Shown here: one piece after another, positions 24,556-33,993 of the stretch | Numbering within the stretch: position 1 is the first letter of the stretch | Layout: every line of letters starts with the position of its first letter | Source of the DNA: Anaerococcus sp. Marseille-Q5996 | GTDB taxonomy: Bacteria; Bacillota; Clostridia; Tissierellales; Peptoniphilaceae | Assembly (NCBI RefSeq): GCF_946893725.1 | Contig: NZ_CAMPPE010000002.1 | Span: 1 to 64,000 of the forward strand | Direction: 5' to 3' | DNA length: 64,000 bases | Notes under the pieces: model-generated | Databases searched by the model: none | The model's input: the letters and a program-made list of their open reading frames with translations, nothing else | Told to the model about the DNA's origin: nothing | Translations under genes and position numbers: made by a program

Positions 24556-25172
24556 CAGACATTAAAATTATTGCAGTAGCGGGTGGATCAGCATCTGGAA
24601 AATCATCAATTGTCAGACATATAGATGAATATTTTAAAGATGATTTGATAGTTATCGGCCATGATAATTATTACAAGGCCCATGATGATATTTCTTTTGA
24701 AGAAAGGGCAAAGCTCAATTACGATTATCCTGGTGCATTTGATAATGATTTGTTTCATGAACACTTACTCAGGCTACAAAATGGCCAATCAATTGAAATG
24801 CCTACCTATGATTACACAATACACACTAGAAGCGATAAAACTATAACAATCAATTCGACAAAAATTATCCTTATTGAAGGAATTTTAGTTTTAGAAAACA
24901 AAAAAATTAGAAATATAACAGACACAAAAGTTTTTATAGATGCTGATAGCGATGTTAGACTGCAAAGAAGGATTTTAAGAGATACTAAAGAACGCGGTAG
25001 ATCTCTTGATTCTGTTTTGGAACAATTTATAAAACAAGTAAAACCTATGCATGAAAAATATGTTGAGCCTACTAAAAAATATGCAGATATTATCATCCCT
25101 AGAGGAGCAAAAAATACAAAAGGGATTGAAATCTTACTAAGACACATTACTGACATGATTGAGGATAATTAA
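24552..25172 (+). CDS. udk: Uridine kinase
   Basis: A 206-residue P-loop kinase that phosphorylates uridine and cytidine for pyrimidine salvage. Walker A is GGSASGKSS (about 11-19). IGHDNYYKAHD and NYDYPGAFDNDLF are the substrate-binding blocks of uridine kinases. RILRDTKERGRSLDSVLEQF is the lid region. It overlaps the dehydrogenase gene and precedes glgB by five bases. Confidence 0.94.
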   Translation: MTDIKIIAVAGGSASGKSSIVRHIDEYFKDDLIVIGHDNYYKAHDDISFEERAKLNYDYPGAFDNDLFHEHLLRLQNGQSIEMPTYDYTIHTRSDKTITINSTKIILIEGILVLENKKIRNITDTKVFIDADSDVRLQRRILRDTKERGRSLDSVLEQFIKQVKPMHEKYVEPTKKYADIIIPRGAKNTKGIEILLRHITDMIEDN

Positions 25173-25177
25173 AAACA

Positions 25178-26995
25178 ATGCAAATAAATATTATTGAAAC
25201 AGACCATGAACAAATCGAAAATTATATTAATGGTCATGCCAGCAATGGTCATGAAATATTTGGTCCCATCCCTTATGAAGATGGATATATATTTAGAGTC
25301 TATGCTCCTAATGCAGATCAAATGTTTATAAAAGGTGATTTTACAAATTGGGAAAATCATCAAATGAGCAAAAATCCAGAATATGGATATTTTTATATAT
25401 ACGAAAATGCAAAAATTGGGGATTTTTATAAGCTAATTGTAGTTAAAGATGGCAATTGGGTAGAGCATACAGATCCATTTGCAAGAGCCATGGACCATGA
25501 AGGAGACTTTGCTTCATTAATTGTAGATGAAAATTATAATTTTAATGACGATGAATTTGTAAAAAATCGCAGCAAAAATTTTGATAAGCCAATGAATATA
25601 TATGAAATACATATTGGTTCTTGGTTAAGATATGGGCAAAATGTTAATTTTTTAGATATAGTAGATAAATTAATTGTTCATGTTAAAGAAATGAACTATA
25701 CCCATGTAGAAATTATGCCGGTTACAGAATATCCATTTTATCCTTCTTGGGGCTACCAATCTACAGGTTTTTTTGCAACAAGTTCTCGCTATGGAAGGCC
25801 AGATGATTTTAAAAAATTTGTAGACATCTTGCATCAAAATGGCATTGGAGTCATCCTAGATTTGGTGGCAGTTCATTTTGCAAATGATTATTATGGACTA
25901 AAAACCTTTGATGGGACGCATTTGTACGAATCTCCTTATGAGGGGCTTACTTATTCTGAGTGGGGATCAATTAATTTTGACTACTCAAAAGGCCATGTAA
26001 GAAGTTTTATGAAATCAAGCTTTGCCTATTGGATAGAAAAATTTCACCTAGATGGCATAAGGGTGGATGCTGTTTCATATATGATTTATTATAACGGAAA
26101 TGAAAATCGTGGAGTCCATGAAGATAATATCAAATTTATCAGTGATTTAAATAAGACACTAGCAAAAAAATATCCAAATGTAATGTTGATTGCAGAAGAT
26201 TCTTCATCATATCCTCTTGTGACAAATAAAAATTCTGATCAGGGTTTAGGTTTTGATTACAAATGGGACATGGGTTGGATGAATGATACTATAAAATATT
26301 TTGAAGTTGATTCTTTTAATAGGTCCATGTATCATAATAAAATAACATTCTCGATGTTTTATTTCTATAATGAGAGATTTTTATTACCCCTAAGTCATGA
26401 TGAAGTAGTCCATCTTAAAAAGCCAATGATTAATAAAATGAATGGGGACTATGAAAACAGATTTAAACAATTAAAAGTTTTAAATACTTATCAAATGACC
26501 CATCCTGGCAAAAAATTAAATTTTATGGGCAATGAAATAGCCACTTTTGACGAGTGGAATGAAAATGAATCTATTAATTGGGATATAAAAAATTATCCAG
26601 TCCACGATGATTTTAATAGATTTATAAAAGATTTAAACTGCATTTATAAAAATAATTCTGCTTTTTTTGCAAATGACTATGATGAAAACGGATTTGAATG
26701 GATAATTGTAGATGATGCAAATACTTCAGTTTTTGCCTATGAGAGAAGAGCAGAAAATTCTAGATTCTTAGTTGTTTTAAATATGGCAAATATGTATCAT
26801 GGTGGATATGAATTTGCCTATGATGAAGATTTGATATTTGTTGAAAAAATAAATTCTTTCAATCCTAAATATGGTGGTGCAAAGAATGATTATAGAGAAA
26901 TTGAAATTAGAAAGGGAGAAGTTTTAAGGCTAGAGCTTTGGGAATATGAGGCGGCGGTCTTTGAAATATTAAAAAAAGATGAAAAAACCAATTAA
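25178..26995 (+). CDS. glgB: 1,4-alpha-glucan branching enzyme
   Basis: A 605-residue GH13 enzyme introducing alpha-1,6 branches. The N-terminal CBM48 (about 10-105) contains FRVYAPNADQMFIKGDFTNW. In the catalytic barrel the nucleophile Asp is in DGIRVDAVSYMIYYN, the acid Glu in LIAEDSSSYP, and the transition-state His/Asp in LSHDEVVH. The C-terminal beta domain ends near 605. No other glycogen gene lies in the window. It is co-transcribed with udk and overlaps the next gene by 17 bases. Confidence 0.92.
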   Translation: MQINIIETDHEQIENYINGHASNGHEIFGPIPYEDGYIFRVYAPNADQMFIKGDFTNWENHQMSKNPEYGYFYIYENAKIGDFYKLIVVKDGNWVEHTDPFARAMDHEGDFASLIVDENYNFNDDEFVKNRSKNFDKPMNIYEIHIGSWLRYGQNVNFLDIVDKLIVHVKEMNYTHVEIMPVTEYPFYPSWGYQSTGFFATSSRYGRPDDFKKFVDILHQNGIGVILDLVAVHFANDYYGLKTFDGTHLYESPYEGLTYSEWGSINFDYSKGHVRSFMKSSFAYWIEKFHLDGIRVDAVSYMIYYNGNENRGVHEDNIKFISDLNKTLAKKYPNVMLIAEDSSSYPLVTNKNSDQGLGFDYKWDMGWMNDTIKYFEVDSFNRSMYHNKITFSMFYFYNERFLLPLSHDEVVHLKKPMINKMNGDYENRFKQLKVLNTYQMTHPGKKLNFMGNEIATFDEWNENESINWDIKNYPVHDDFNRFIKDLNCIYKNNSAFFANDYDENGFEWIIVDDANTSVFAYERRAENSRFLVVLNMANMYHGGYEFAYDEDLIFVEKINSFNPKYGGAKNDYREIEIRKGEVLRLELWEYEAAVFEILKKDEKTN

Positions 26996-27437
26996 TTTAT
27001 CTTGGTTGGTAGAAAAATGGACATTGCTAGATGAGGATTCTTATCTAAAAGCTATGTGGTTAAATACAGAAAGTTTAGACATTATCCGCATCAACCAAGG
27101 ACAAACAGAAGAAGATATTATAAAAGATTATGTTGATATTGAAAATGATATAGAACATTATGTTTTAATGCCAAGTCGTGATGAATTTGATAGGGCAAAT
27201 ATTCGTGAAGCATTTTTAGAAACCCTAGATAGATTTCAAAAAGATCAATTTATAGACCAATATGACGGATTTTCACCAAGTGAAGAGTTTCTAGATACAG
27301 TTTATGCCCTAGGACTTGAAGATAGCTATTACGATTTTAGATCGAAAGCTGCGGGAAATATTTTATTATACTGGGCAGATGATGAAGGCATTCAAATAAA
27401 AAAAGATATGGAGACAATAAATATAAATAAATTATGA
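26979..27437 (+). CDS. Uncharacterised 152-residue protein (possibly UPF0158-like)
   Basis: A soluble acidic protein without signal peptide or membrane segment. The middle has MPSRDEFDRANIREAFLETL, and the end has EDSYYDFRSKAAGNILLYWADDEGI. The last stretch resembles the ending of UPF0158 proteins, but I cannot confirm membership. It overlaps glgB by 17 bases and apbE by four, so it is translated with them. Function unknown. Confidence 0.6.
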   Translation: MKKPINLSWLVEKWTLLDEDSYLKAMWLNTESLDIIRINQGQTEEDIIKDYVDIENDIEHYVLMPSRDEFDRANIREAFLETLDRFQKDQFIDQYDGFSPSEEFLDTVYALGLEDSYYDFRSKAAGNILLYWADDEGIQIKKDMETININKL

Positions 27438-28543
27438 GTTACAAAAAGATTTTAATGGCCCTGGCAATTGCAGTTAGCTTAACTTCTTGCAATGGTGAAA
27501 ACCAGGCAGAGCAAGCAAGTCAGACTGCTACAAAAGAAGAAAGTACTGTAAATAATACAGACTTACAAAAATACAATTCAGTTTTCTATGATTATTTTGA
27601 TACAGTAACAGAATTTTTAGTATATGCAAAAGATGAAGAAGAATTTGAAAAATACAAGAATATACTAGAGGATGAACTATCTAAATACCACAAATTCTTT
27701 AATACATACTATGATTTTGAAGGTGTGAATAACGTAAAAACCATAAATGAAAATGCAGGAAAAGAGCCAGTAGAAGTAGATCCAGCTATTATTGAACTAT
27801 TAGATTATAGTAAAGAAATTTATGACTATACTGATGGAAAAATAAATATGGCCTTAGGAAATTTAATAAGCCTATGGCATGATTATAGGGAAGAAGGCCT
27901 TGCTGATGAGGCAAATGCAAAAATTCCTAGTGAAGAAGAATTAAAGGAAGCAGCCAGCCACAGTGATATAAATAAAATTGAAATCGACCATGAAAAAAAT
28001 ACTGTGTATATAACAGATCCAAATGTTCAAATCGATGTTGGAGCTGAGGGTAAGGGCTATGCTATCAAAAAAATTGAAGAAAAATTAAGGGAAGCTGGTT
28101 TAGAACACGGTATACTTTCAATTGGTGGTGATGATGTACTTATAGGCAAAAACCCAGATAGAGAAGATGGCCTATGGAGAATAGCCATCCAAAACCCGGA
28201 TTTAAAATCCAAAAACCCTTATGCAAGCATAATTGGCCTTGAAGATACCACAGTAGTAACTAGTGGTGATTACCAAAGATTTTACAAAGTCGATGGAGAA
28301 GTTTACCATCACATCATAGATCCAGACACAAACTATCCATCAAAATATTTTAAATCAGTATCAGTGGTACATCCTGATATAGCATTATCGGATGCCCTAA
28401 GCACTTATTTATTTACAGTAGATTTTGAAACTGGTATGAAAGTTGCTGAAGAATATGGAGCAGATGTACTTTGGATAGATTATGAAGATAACTATTACAT
28501 GACAGAAGGCTACGGAAAATTAGAACAAAAATCGGAAAAATAA
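27434..28543 (+). CDS. apbE: FAD:protein FMN transferase, lipoprotein (ApbE)
   Basis: A 369-residue lipoprotein. The lipobox LTSC puts the lipid-anchored Cys at residue 19. ApbE attaches FMN covalently to threonines of extracytoplasmic flavoproteins such as RnfG or NqrC subunits. Family blocks are FYDYFDTVTEF, INMALGNLISLWHDYR, VGAEGKGYAIKKI, LSIGGDDVLIG, VTSGDYQRFY and HHIIDPDTNYP. No flavoprotein target is encoded in the window. The start overlaps the previous stop. Confidence 0.92.
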   Translation: MSYKKILMALAIAVSLTSCNGENQAEQASQTATKEESTVNNTDLQKYNSVFYDYFDTVTEFLVYAKDEEEFEKYKNILEDELSKYHKFFNTYYDFEGVNNVKTINENAGKEPVEVDPAIIELLDYSKEIYDYTDGKINMALGNLISLWHDYREEGLADEANAKIPSEEELKEAASHSDINKIEIDHEKNTVYITDPNVQIDVGAEGKGYAIKKIEEKLREAGLEHGILSIGGDDVLIGKNPDREDGLWRIAIQNPDLKSKNPYASIIGLEDTTVVTSGDYQRFYKVDGEVYHHIIDPDTNYPSKYFKSVSVVHPDIALSDALSTYLFTVDFETGMKVAEEYGADVLWIDYEDNYYMTEGYGKLEQKSEK

Positions 28544-28560
28544 AACTTCCGATTTTTTTA
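28527..28560 (+). terminator. Terminator after apbE
   Basis: AAAATCGGAA pairs with TTCCGATTTT, with a following T-run. The 5' arm overlaps the end of the apbE frame. Confidence 0.8.
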
Positions 28561-28607
28561 TTTTTAAAATTTAATCTGTTATAATTAAAATAGCAAATGG
28601 AGGAGTT

Positions 28608-30083
28608 ATGAAGAAGATAGCCTTTGATAATGAAATATACATAAAATCTCAATCTGAAAAAATATTAGAACGCATAAGCCACTTTGATAAATTATATCTA
28701 GAATTTGGCGGCAAACTTTTTGATGATGCCCACGCTTCAAGGGTATTGCCAGGATTTTTGCCAGATAGTAAGCTAAGAATGCTAGATAGCATCAAGGAAA
28801 AGGCAGAAATAATAATTACAATAAATGCCAACGACATAGAAAATAACAAAATTAGGGGAGATAATGATATTTCCTATGACACAGAATCTATAAGACTAAA
28901 ACAAGCCTTCGAACAAAAGGGATTTTTAGTAAATAGTATCGTAATCACCCAATTTTCTCACCAAGAAAAGGCTATAAGATTTGAAAAATATTTGGACAAT
29001 CTAAACATAAATCATTACAGAACATATAATATAAACGGATATCCAAATGACATCGAACACATACTTTCACAAGATGGTTTTGGCAAGAATGATTATATAA
29101 AAACAAGCAGGCCATTGGTTGTTGTTACAGGACCAGGCCCAGGATCTGGAAAAATGGCAACCTGTCTTTCACAAATGTACTTAGACCACAATAAAGGTCA
29201 AAGATCTTCCTATGCCAAATTTGAAACATTTCCAATTTGGAACTTAGGTTTAATGCATCCAGTAAATATGGCTTATGAAGCTGCTACTGCAAATTTAAAT
29301 GATGTAAATATGATAGATCCCTACCATTTAGAAGCCTATGGTACATTGGCGGTAAATTATAACCGTGATGTGGAGGCATTTCCAGTTTTAAAAAGAATGC
29401 TTGAAAAAATAATGGGAGAGGCTCCATACAAATCGCCAACTGATATGGGTGTAAATATGGTTGGATTTTGCATAACAGATGAAGATGCTGCAATTGAAGC
29501 TAGCAAGGAAGAAATAATCCGTCGTTATTATAATGCATTAGTAGATTTCAGATTTGCCAAAGAATCCTACACCTCTATAGAAAAAATCCAAAACCTAATG
29601 AGTAATTTGGATATAAAGGCAGAAGATAGAAAAGTTGCCTTAGCTGCCAGAGAAAAAAGAGAAAGAACTGGCAAAGAATCATTTGCAATAGAAATGGACG
29701 ATGGGCAAATAATTACAGGCAAAAAATCAAATCTATTTTCAGCTCCAGCTGCTGCTATTTTAAATACCTTAAAAATACTTGGAAAAATAGATGATGAAAT
29801 ACTTTTACTGAGTCCTCATATTATAGAACCAGTTTCAAATCTTAAAACAAAAGCACTTGGAGAAATAGAGCCATCCCTATCTATAAATGAAATGCTAATT
29901 GCCCTTGCAATCTCAGCAACAACAAATCCACTGACCCATATGGCCATGGAGGAGATTAAAAATTTAAAAAATTTAGATGCCCACTCCACAGTCATTTTAA
30001 ATGACAGTGAAAAAAGCGAACTTCGCAAACTAGGTTTTAACTTTACCCAAGATGCAGTTTTTGGGGATGATAGCGGATATTAA
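28608..30083 (+). CDS. DUF1846 (UPF0371) family protein
   Basis: A 491-residue cytoplasmic protein of the DUF1846 family. The start KKIAFDNEIYIKSQSEKILERI, FDKLYLEFGGKLFDDAHASRVLPGF, GPGPGSGKMATCLSQMYLDH and DPYHLEAYG are characteristic. The glycine-rich GPGPGSGK block looks nucleotide-binding. The family has solved structures but no settled function that I know of. GGAGG precedes the ATG. Monocistronic between two terminators. Confidence 0.82.
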   Translation: MKKIAFDNEIYIKSQSEKILERISHFDKLYLEFGGKLFDDAHASRVLPGFLPDSKLRMLDSIKEKAEIIITINANDIENNKIRGDNDISYDTESIRLKQAFEQKGFLVNSIVITQFSHQEKAIRFEKYLDNLNINHYRTYNINGYPNDIEHILSQDGFGKNDYIKTSRPLVVVTGPGPGSGKMATCLSQMYLDHNKGQRSSYAKFETFPIWNLGLMHPVNMAYEAATANLNDVNMIDPYHLEAYGTLAVNYNRDVEAFPVLKRMLEKIMGEAPYKSPTDMGVNMVGFCITDEDAAIEASKEEIIRRYYNALVDFRFAKESYTSIEKIQNLMSNLDIKAEDRKVALAAREKRERTGKESFAIEMDDGQIITGKKSNLFSAPAAAILNTLKILGKIDDEILLLSPHIIEPVSNLKTKALGEIEPSLSINEMLIALAISATTNPLTHMAMEEIKNLKNLDAHSTVILNDSEKSELRKLGFNFTQDAVFGDDSGY

Positions 30084-30089
30084 AAAAAA

Positions 30090-30121
30090 GAAAGACTTTT
30101 AGATTTACTAAAAGTCTTTTA
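30090..30121. terminator. Bidirectional terminator between convergent genes
   Basis: AAAGACTTTTA-gatttac-TAAAAGTCTTT stem (30091-30119), with A-run upstream and T-run downstream, between DUF1846 and the metallophosphoesterase gene. Confidence 0.85.
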
Positions 30122-32251
30122 ATTATTTGTGTCATCGTATTCGATATAGTTAAAATATTTTTCTAACTCATTTAAATCTTCATTTTGATAAACTTCTACC
30201 ATTTCATCACTCATTGAATTTACAACGTCAATTACAAATTTTCTTAGACTAGTTTGACCAAACATATGGTTTGAGAAAGTTTCTTTAGCAATCCTAGCTG
30301 ATTTTGTATTTAAAATTCTTTTTGCAAGGTCCACACCTGTCAAATCTTTTTTCTTGGTTAGGTATCTTGAGAAAAAGTCTAATAAATCTCTTAGATTGTT
30401 TACTCTTTTTATTAAGAATCTATAGGCAAGACCTGAAGTAAAACCTTCCGTTTGAATTAAATCTCTAAAGAATTTTTCTTTGCTTCCATCTTTTTCAAGC
30501 TTAATAGAGCTTGTAAATGTATCAAATATTTCGTTTATTTCATCCCCACAATATTCTATAACAATATTTATTAGATTGTAATTAGGATTATTTAAATTCT
30601 CAATCATCCTTGAAACATAAGTAGGGCGTTCGTCCTCTCCCAATGGCCTATATTGATAAATGTAGTTGGCAAAATCATAAAAAGTATTACCCTCTTCATC
30701 AATTGGCATTTGCCAAGCCTTATTAATTATCCTATCCCAATAGTTTACAATTTTATAAGGGATTAAAATTTTATCCTCAATTTGGTCAAAAATAACATCA
30801 ATAGCTTCTTCAATATTTGTAGCCTTAATATGCAATAAATTTTTTATAGACCTAATTTGAAATTCGTATTCGTGGTCAATTTTTGCAATATCAACATTTC
30901 CAAAATATTTTTTAGAAATAGGGAAGTATTTATAAATCATTGGAAAAACAATTTTATTCATATAGCCATGCTCTGGAACATCCTCATTAAGAAAAGCACT
31001 TGCTTTTTCTATGAGTAGGGTTTGGAGGTTTATGTGGGCATATTTTGGGTTGTTGGCCTGAATTCTAATGTAATTATGGAGTACATCTCTAAGTGAAAGT
31101 TGTTTTTCAATTGTATAGTTAATTGCATCATTTACAACTTCTATTTCATTAGCCAAGTTTCTGTAGGTAAATTGCTTTATCAGCTCAGTTTTTATATATA
31201 CTTCAAAGCCACTGTTTTCTTCTAATTTATTGATTATTTTTATATGCCTAATTGGCAGAGGATAGGTAACCGTAGATCCTGTCTGCACATCATAAATTTC
31301 ATTGCCCATTTCTGAAACGTATTTTGCTGTACCGTTTTCGTGCAAGTGCCCTGTAAAGACAAATTTTACACCATTATCAGCCAAAACTTCGATTGGGGTT
31401 TTGTTATTTATCCTTGGATCATCGTCAATAAATTTTGTTCTCCATTCTTTTATTATAAATGGTGAGAAAACTAATTCTTGGTTTCTAAAGTTTGGCATAA
31501 GGGCATGGTGGGCCATAACAAAAACCATGTCATTACGTTTTTTGGCATCTTCTATTTTTTCAACTGTCCATTTCATTTGCTCAAGAATTAATGATCCCGG
31601 AACATTTTCTCTTCCATCTCTGTGAGATTGTTCAGTATCCGCAGAATAAATTGATGAATCTAAGCAAATTAATGTAAGACCGCTATTATTAATCTGGCTA
31701 GGTATCCTTGCTACATATGAAAAATATCCGTGGGCATAATATTGGTACTTTTCTTCTCTGTCATATTCTTTATTGACCCTAGCTAAATAATTTTTAAAAA
31801 TCTCAGAATCCTTGTACATTTCAAGGACATAGGGATTTTCATAAATAAAAGAATAAAGCTCATAGAACTCTTTTGGTGTAGTATTTTTGGTTTTTCTAGC
31901 ATTTTTAAAATCGTAGGACCTGTGATTGTTTAAATCATGATTGCCAGGAATCATAAAAACTTCGCGGCCTTCTTCGGAGTTTTTCCAATCACAAAGATAT
32001 TTTTTTACAATTTCGTGTGATTTATATTCACCATCTTTTACTAAATCTCCTGGCAAAAAAAGAAACTGGCTACTTACTTTATCAACCATTGATAAGGCTT
32101 GGTCCAGCAAGGATTCACTTTCTACCAAAAGCTTTCTGTCTATTTTGATTTCTTTTTCGAAATCTTCTGTATCTGCTATCAAATCATAAGCAAGCACATG
32201 GGGATCGCTGATGATTGATATATCAAATTCGTCAAATTTTTGTAAATTCAT
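30119..32251 (-). CDS. Large calcineurin-like metallophosphoesterase
   Basis: A 710-residue protein. The N-terminal ~330 residues are a metallophosphoesterase domain with the motifs DPHVLAYDL (D-x-H), FLPGDLVKDGE (GD), PGNHDLNNH (GNHD), MAHHALMP (H) and FTGHLHENG (GHxH). All metal ligands are present. The remaining ~380 residues are helical and unrecognised. There is no signal peptide, although secreted relatives exist. Substrate unknown. GAGGT precedes the ATG. Monocistronic, divergent from the T-box operon. Confidence 0.85.
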   Translation of the reverse strand: MNLQKFDEFDISIISDPHVLAYDLIADTEDFEKEIKIDRKLLVESESLLDQALSMVDKVSSQFLFLPGDLVKDGEYKSHEIVKKYLCDWKNSEEGREVFMIPGNHDLNNHRSYDFKNARKTKNTTPKEFYELYSFIYENPYVLEMYKDSEIFKNYLARVNKEYDREEKYQYYAHGYFSYVARIPSQINNSGLTLICLDSSIYSADTEQSHRDGRENVPGSLILEQMKWTVEKIEDAKKRNDMVFVMAHHALMPNFRNQELVFSPFIIKEWRTKFIDDDPRINNKTPIEVLADNGVKFVFTGHLHENGTAKYVSEMGNEIYDVQTGSTVTYPLPIRHIKIINKLEENSGFEVYIKTELIKQFTYRNLANEIEVVNDAINYTIEKQLSLRDVLHNYIRIQANNPKYAHINLQTLLIEKASAFLNEDVPEHGYMNKIVFPMIYKYFPISKKYFGNVDIAKIDHEYEFQIRSIKNLLHIKATNIEEAIDVIFDQIEDKILIPYKIVNYWDRIINKAWQMPIDEEGNTFYDFANYIYQYRPLGEDERPTYVSRMIENLNNPNYNLINIVIEYCGDEINEIFDTFTSSIKLEKDGSKEKFFRDLIQTEGFTSGLAYRFLIKRVNNLRDLLDFFSRYLTKKKDLTGVDLAKRILNTKSARIAKETFSNHMFGQTSLRKFVIDVVNSMSDEMVEVYQNEDLNELEKYFNYIEYDDTNN

Positions 32252-32370
32252 CTTTACCTCTTAAAAACTTTGTCATAAATAATATACCAGCAAATGAAAT
32301 TCTTTAAACAAAATATAAGGGAAAATGTTTTTATAAATTTATTAGATTATAAAAATATTACAAAAAAATA

Positions 32371-32398
32371 TTGACATATATTTTTAGGGTGGTATACT
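32371..32398 (+). promoter_or_regulatory. Promoter of the T-box importer operon
   Basis: TTGACA (32371-32376), 16 bases, TATACT (32393-32398). The leader would start about 32405. Confidence 0.75.
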
Positions 32399-32404
32399 TA
32401 TCCT

Positions 32405-32636
32405 ACATGAATAACTAGGAAAAGAAGAGTACATATTTATTTTCAAGTACAGAGAGATTTGTTAGCTGAGAAAAATCCTTGAAGAACTTATGGAAGTGCA
32501 TCTTTGAGTTTCATACCGAAAGTAAAGTAGGCTATGACGTTTGTGCCCGTTAAGCACATTAAGGTTTTAAGATTTTCTTAAAATAAATTAAGGTGGAACC
32601 ACGATAACCTCGTCCTTTTTTGGGCGGGGATTTTTT
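32405..32636 (+). promoter_or_regulatory. T-box leader, specifier read as UGC (cysteine)
   Basis: The stem I AGTA element is at 32428-32431. Flanking helices can be drawn (32421-32425 with 32501-32505; 32432-32435 with 32489-32492), leaving GAAGTGCA on the 3' side of the specifier loop with TGC at 32497-32499. The T-box sequence GGTGGAACCACG is at 32592-32603. Its variable base is A (UGGA), which matches a tRNA with U73, as expected for tRNA-Cys. The overlapping GTG (Val) is excluded because the tRNA-Val in this window has A73. The downstream terminator is at 32608. Confidence 0.82.
32608..32636 (+). terminator. T-box terminator
   Basis: CCTCGTCC-tttttt-GGGCGGGG stem followed by a T-run. The 5' arm directly follows the T-box element, so antiterminator and terminator would be mutually exclusive. 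Confidence 0.85.
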
Positions 32637-32673
32637 ATATTCATGTAATATGTTTAAGAAAGGAATATGTGTA

Positions 32674-32880
32674 TTGAAAAAAATTGCTTTTCTATCACTA
32701 GGATTGGCTATGAGTATAAGCCTTTCTGCCTGTAGTAGCGCCGATGCAGGTACAAATCAAAAGGTTAATGAAAATAGCAAGCAAGAAGAAGTTTTAGTCG
32801 ATGATTTACAAAAAGTTGACTTTATGGATAAAGATTTTGACATGTCACAAATAGAACAACGTAGTTGTTGCGATGAATAA
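32674..32880 (+). CDS. Small lipoprotein ending Cys-Cys-Asp-Glu
   Basis: A 68-residue predicted lipoprotein: signal peptide, lipobox SLSAC with lipidated Cys20, then a short acidic/polar linker and the C-terminus MSQIEQRSCCDE with Cys65-Cys66. The start is TTG 32674, nine bases after AAGGAA. The longer frame from 32620 runs through the T-box terminator and is rejected. I know no named family. First gene of a cysteine-T-box operon, 17 bases before the binding-protein gene. It may be an accessory of the importer, perhaps a thiol or metal carrier (inference). Confidence 0.75.
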   Translation: MKKIAFLSLGLAMSISLSACSSADAGTNQKVNENSKQEEVLVDDLQKVDFMDKDFDMSQIEQRSCCDE

Positions 32881-32897
32881 ATAGGGAGTTTTTAAAT

Positions 32898-33980
32898 ATG
32901 AAAAAAAATAAATTATTAGCAGTACTTTTATTAGGTGGACTTACTTTTGCAGGATGTGGAAATCAAGATGCAAATCAAATAGAAACAAAAACTCAAACAC
33001 AAAATGAAGCTGTAGAAGAAAAAGAAGAAAATACAAATGTGGCTAAGGCAGCAAGTCTTGAAGAAGAACCAAGATATGGTACACCAGTTAAAATTGGTTT
33101 TGATGGTGACTTATGTATAGCTGGTCAAAACTTAGCAGAAATAAATGGTTATTTCAAAGAAGCTGGAGTAGATGTTGAGTTTGTTAACACAAAAAGTGGT
33201 AAAGATGCTCTAAGTAGTGGACAACTTGATGCTATGACAGGAGAATTTGGTGGTTTACTAGTTCCAGCAACAAAAGGATTAAAATATGTTTTCTCAACAG
33301 CATCACACTCAGGATGTAAATCACTATATGTCCTAAAAGATAGCGAATACCAAAATACTTCAGACCTAGTTAAAAAATCTGTAGCAGTAACAAATGGTAT
33401 TGGAAATAGTGGACACAACACACTTTTAAGATTTTTAATCCACGATGATGTAAATCCAGATGATATCAACATCAAACCAGTAGATAGCGCTGCAGTTATC
33501 CAATCACTAGAAAGTGGCGAAATTCAAGGTGCAGTTCTTGATGATCAATTTGCTCAAGAATTCTTACAAAGAGATATTATCAGACCAATTAGATCTCTTA
33601 CAAGTGATGAAGACTTTGGTAAAGAAGTTTGCTGTGTAACTGCATTTAACAAAGAATTCGTAGATAATAACCCAATGCTTGCAGAATTAGTAGCAGAAGC
33701 AATTGAAAAAGGAAACCAATACGCAGCAGAAAATCCAGAAGATGCAATAAAAGTTTTACAAGATAAAAACTTAGCAGAAGGTGATCCAGAAGTAGCAGCT
33801 GATTTATTAAAAGCATATGACTACACACTAACAAACAAAGATGGTGAAGAAACACTTAGAACATACTTTGATGACTACAAAAAATTAAAACTAATCCCAG
33901 AAAACAAAACAACAGATGAATTAATGGAAGAATTCTGGAGACCATTAGGTAATGGAGAAGTAGAAGTAGTTAGAAAATAG
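32898..33980 (+). CDS. ABC importer substrate-binding lipoprotein (NMT1/SsuA-like)
   Basis: A 360-residue lipoprotein (lipobox TFAGC, Cys20) with a periplasmic-binding fold of the NMT1/nitrate-sulfonate-taurine class. Blocks are VKIGFDGDLCIAGQNLAEINGYFKEAGVDVEFV, GQLDAMTGEFGG and NGIGNSGHNTLLRFL. It has several cysteines unusual for an exported protein (GDLCIAG, SGCKSLY, EVCCVTAF). With the T-box above, this points to a sulfur-containing ligand or cysteine precursor (inference). GGGAG precedes the ATG. Confidence 0.85.
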   Translation: MKKNKLLAVLLLGGLTFAGCGNQDANQIETKTQTQNEAVEEKEENTNVAKAASLEEEPRYGTPVKIGFDGDLCIAGQNLAEINGYFKEAGVDVEFVNTKSGKDALSSGQLDAMTGEFGGLLVPATKGLKYVFSTASHSGCKSLYVLKDSEYQNTSDLVKKSVAVTNGIGNSGHNTLLRFLIHDDVNPDDINIKPVDSAAVIQSLESGEIQGAVLDDQFAQEFLQRDIIRPIRSLTSDEDFGKEVCCVTAFNKEFVDNNPMLAELVAEAIEKGNQYAAENPEDAIKVLQDKNLAEGDPEVAADLLKAYDYTLTNKDGEETLRTYFDDYKKLKLIPENKTTDELMEEFWRPLGNGEVEVVRK

Positions 33981-33993
33981 TTAAGGAGAAAAA

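Noticed and set aside
32620-32673. Upstream extension of the small lipoprotein
   Set aside because: It would be translated from inside the T-box terminator. The TTG at 32674 has a ribosome site and begins a proper signal peptide.
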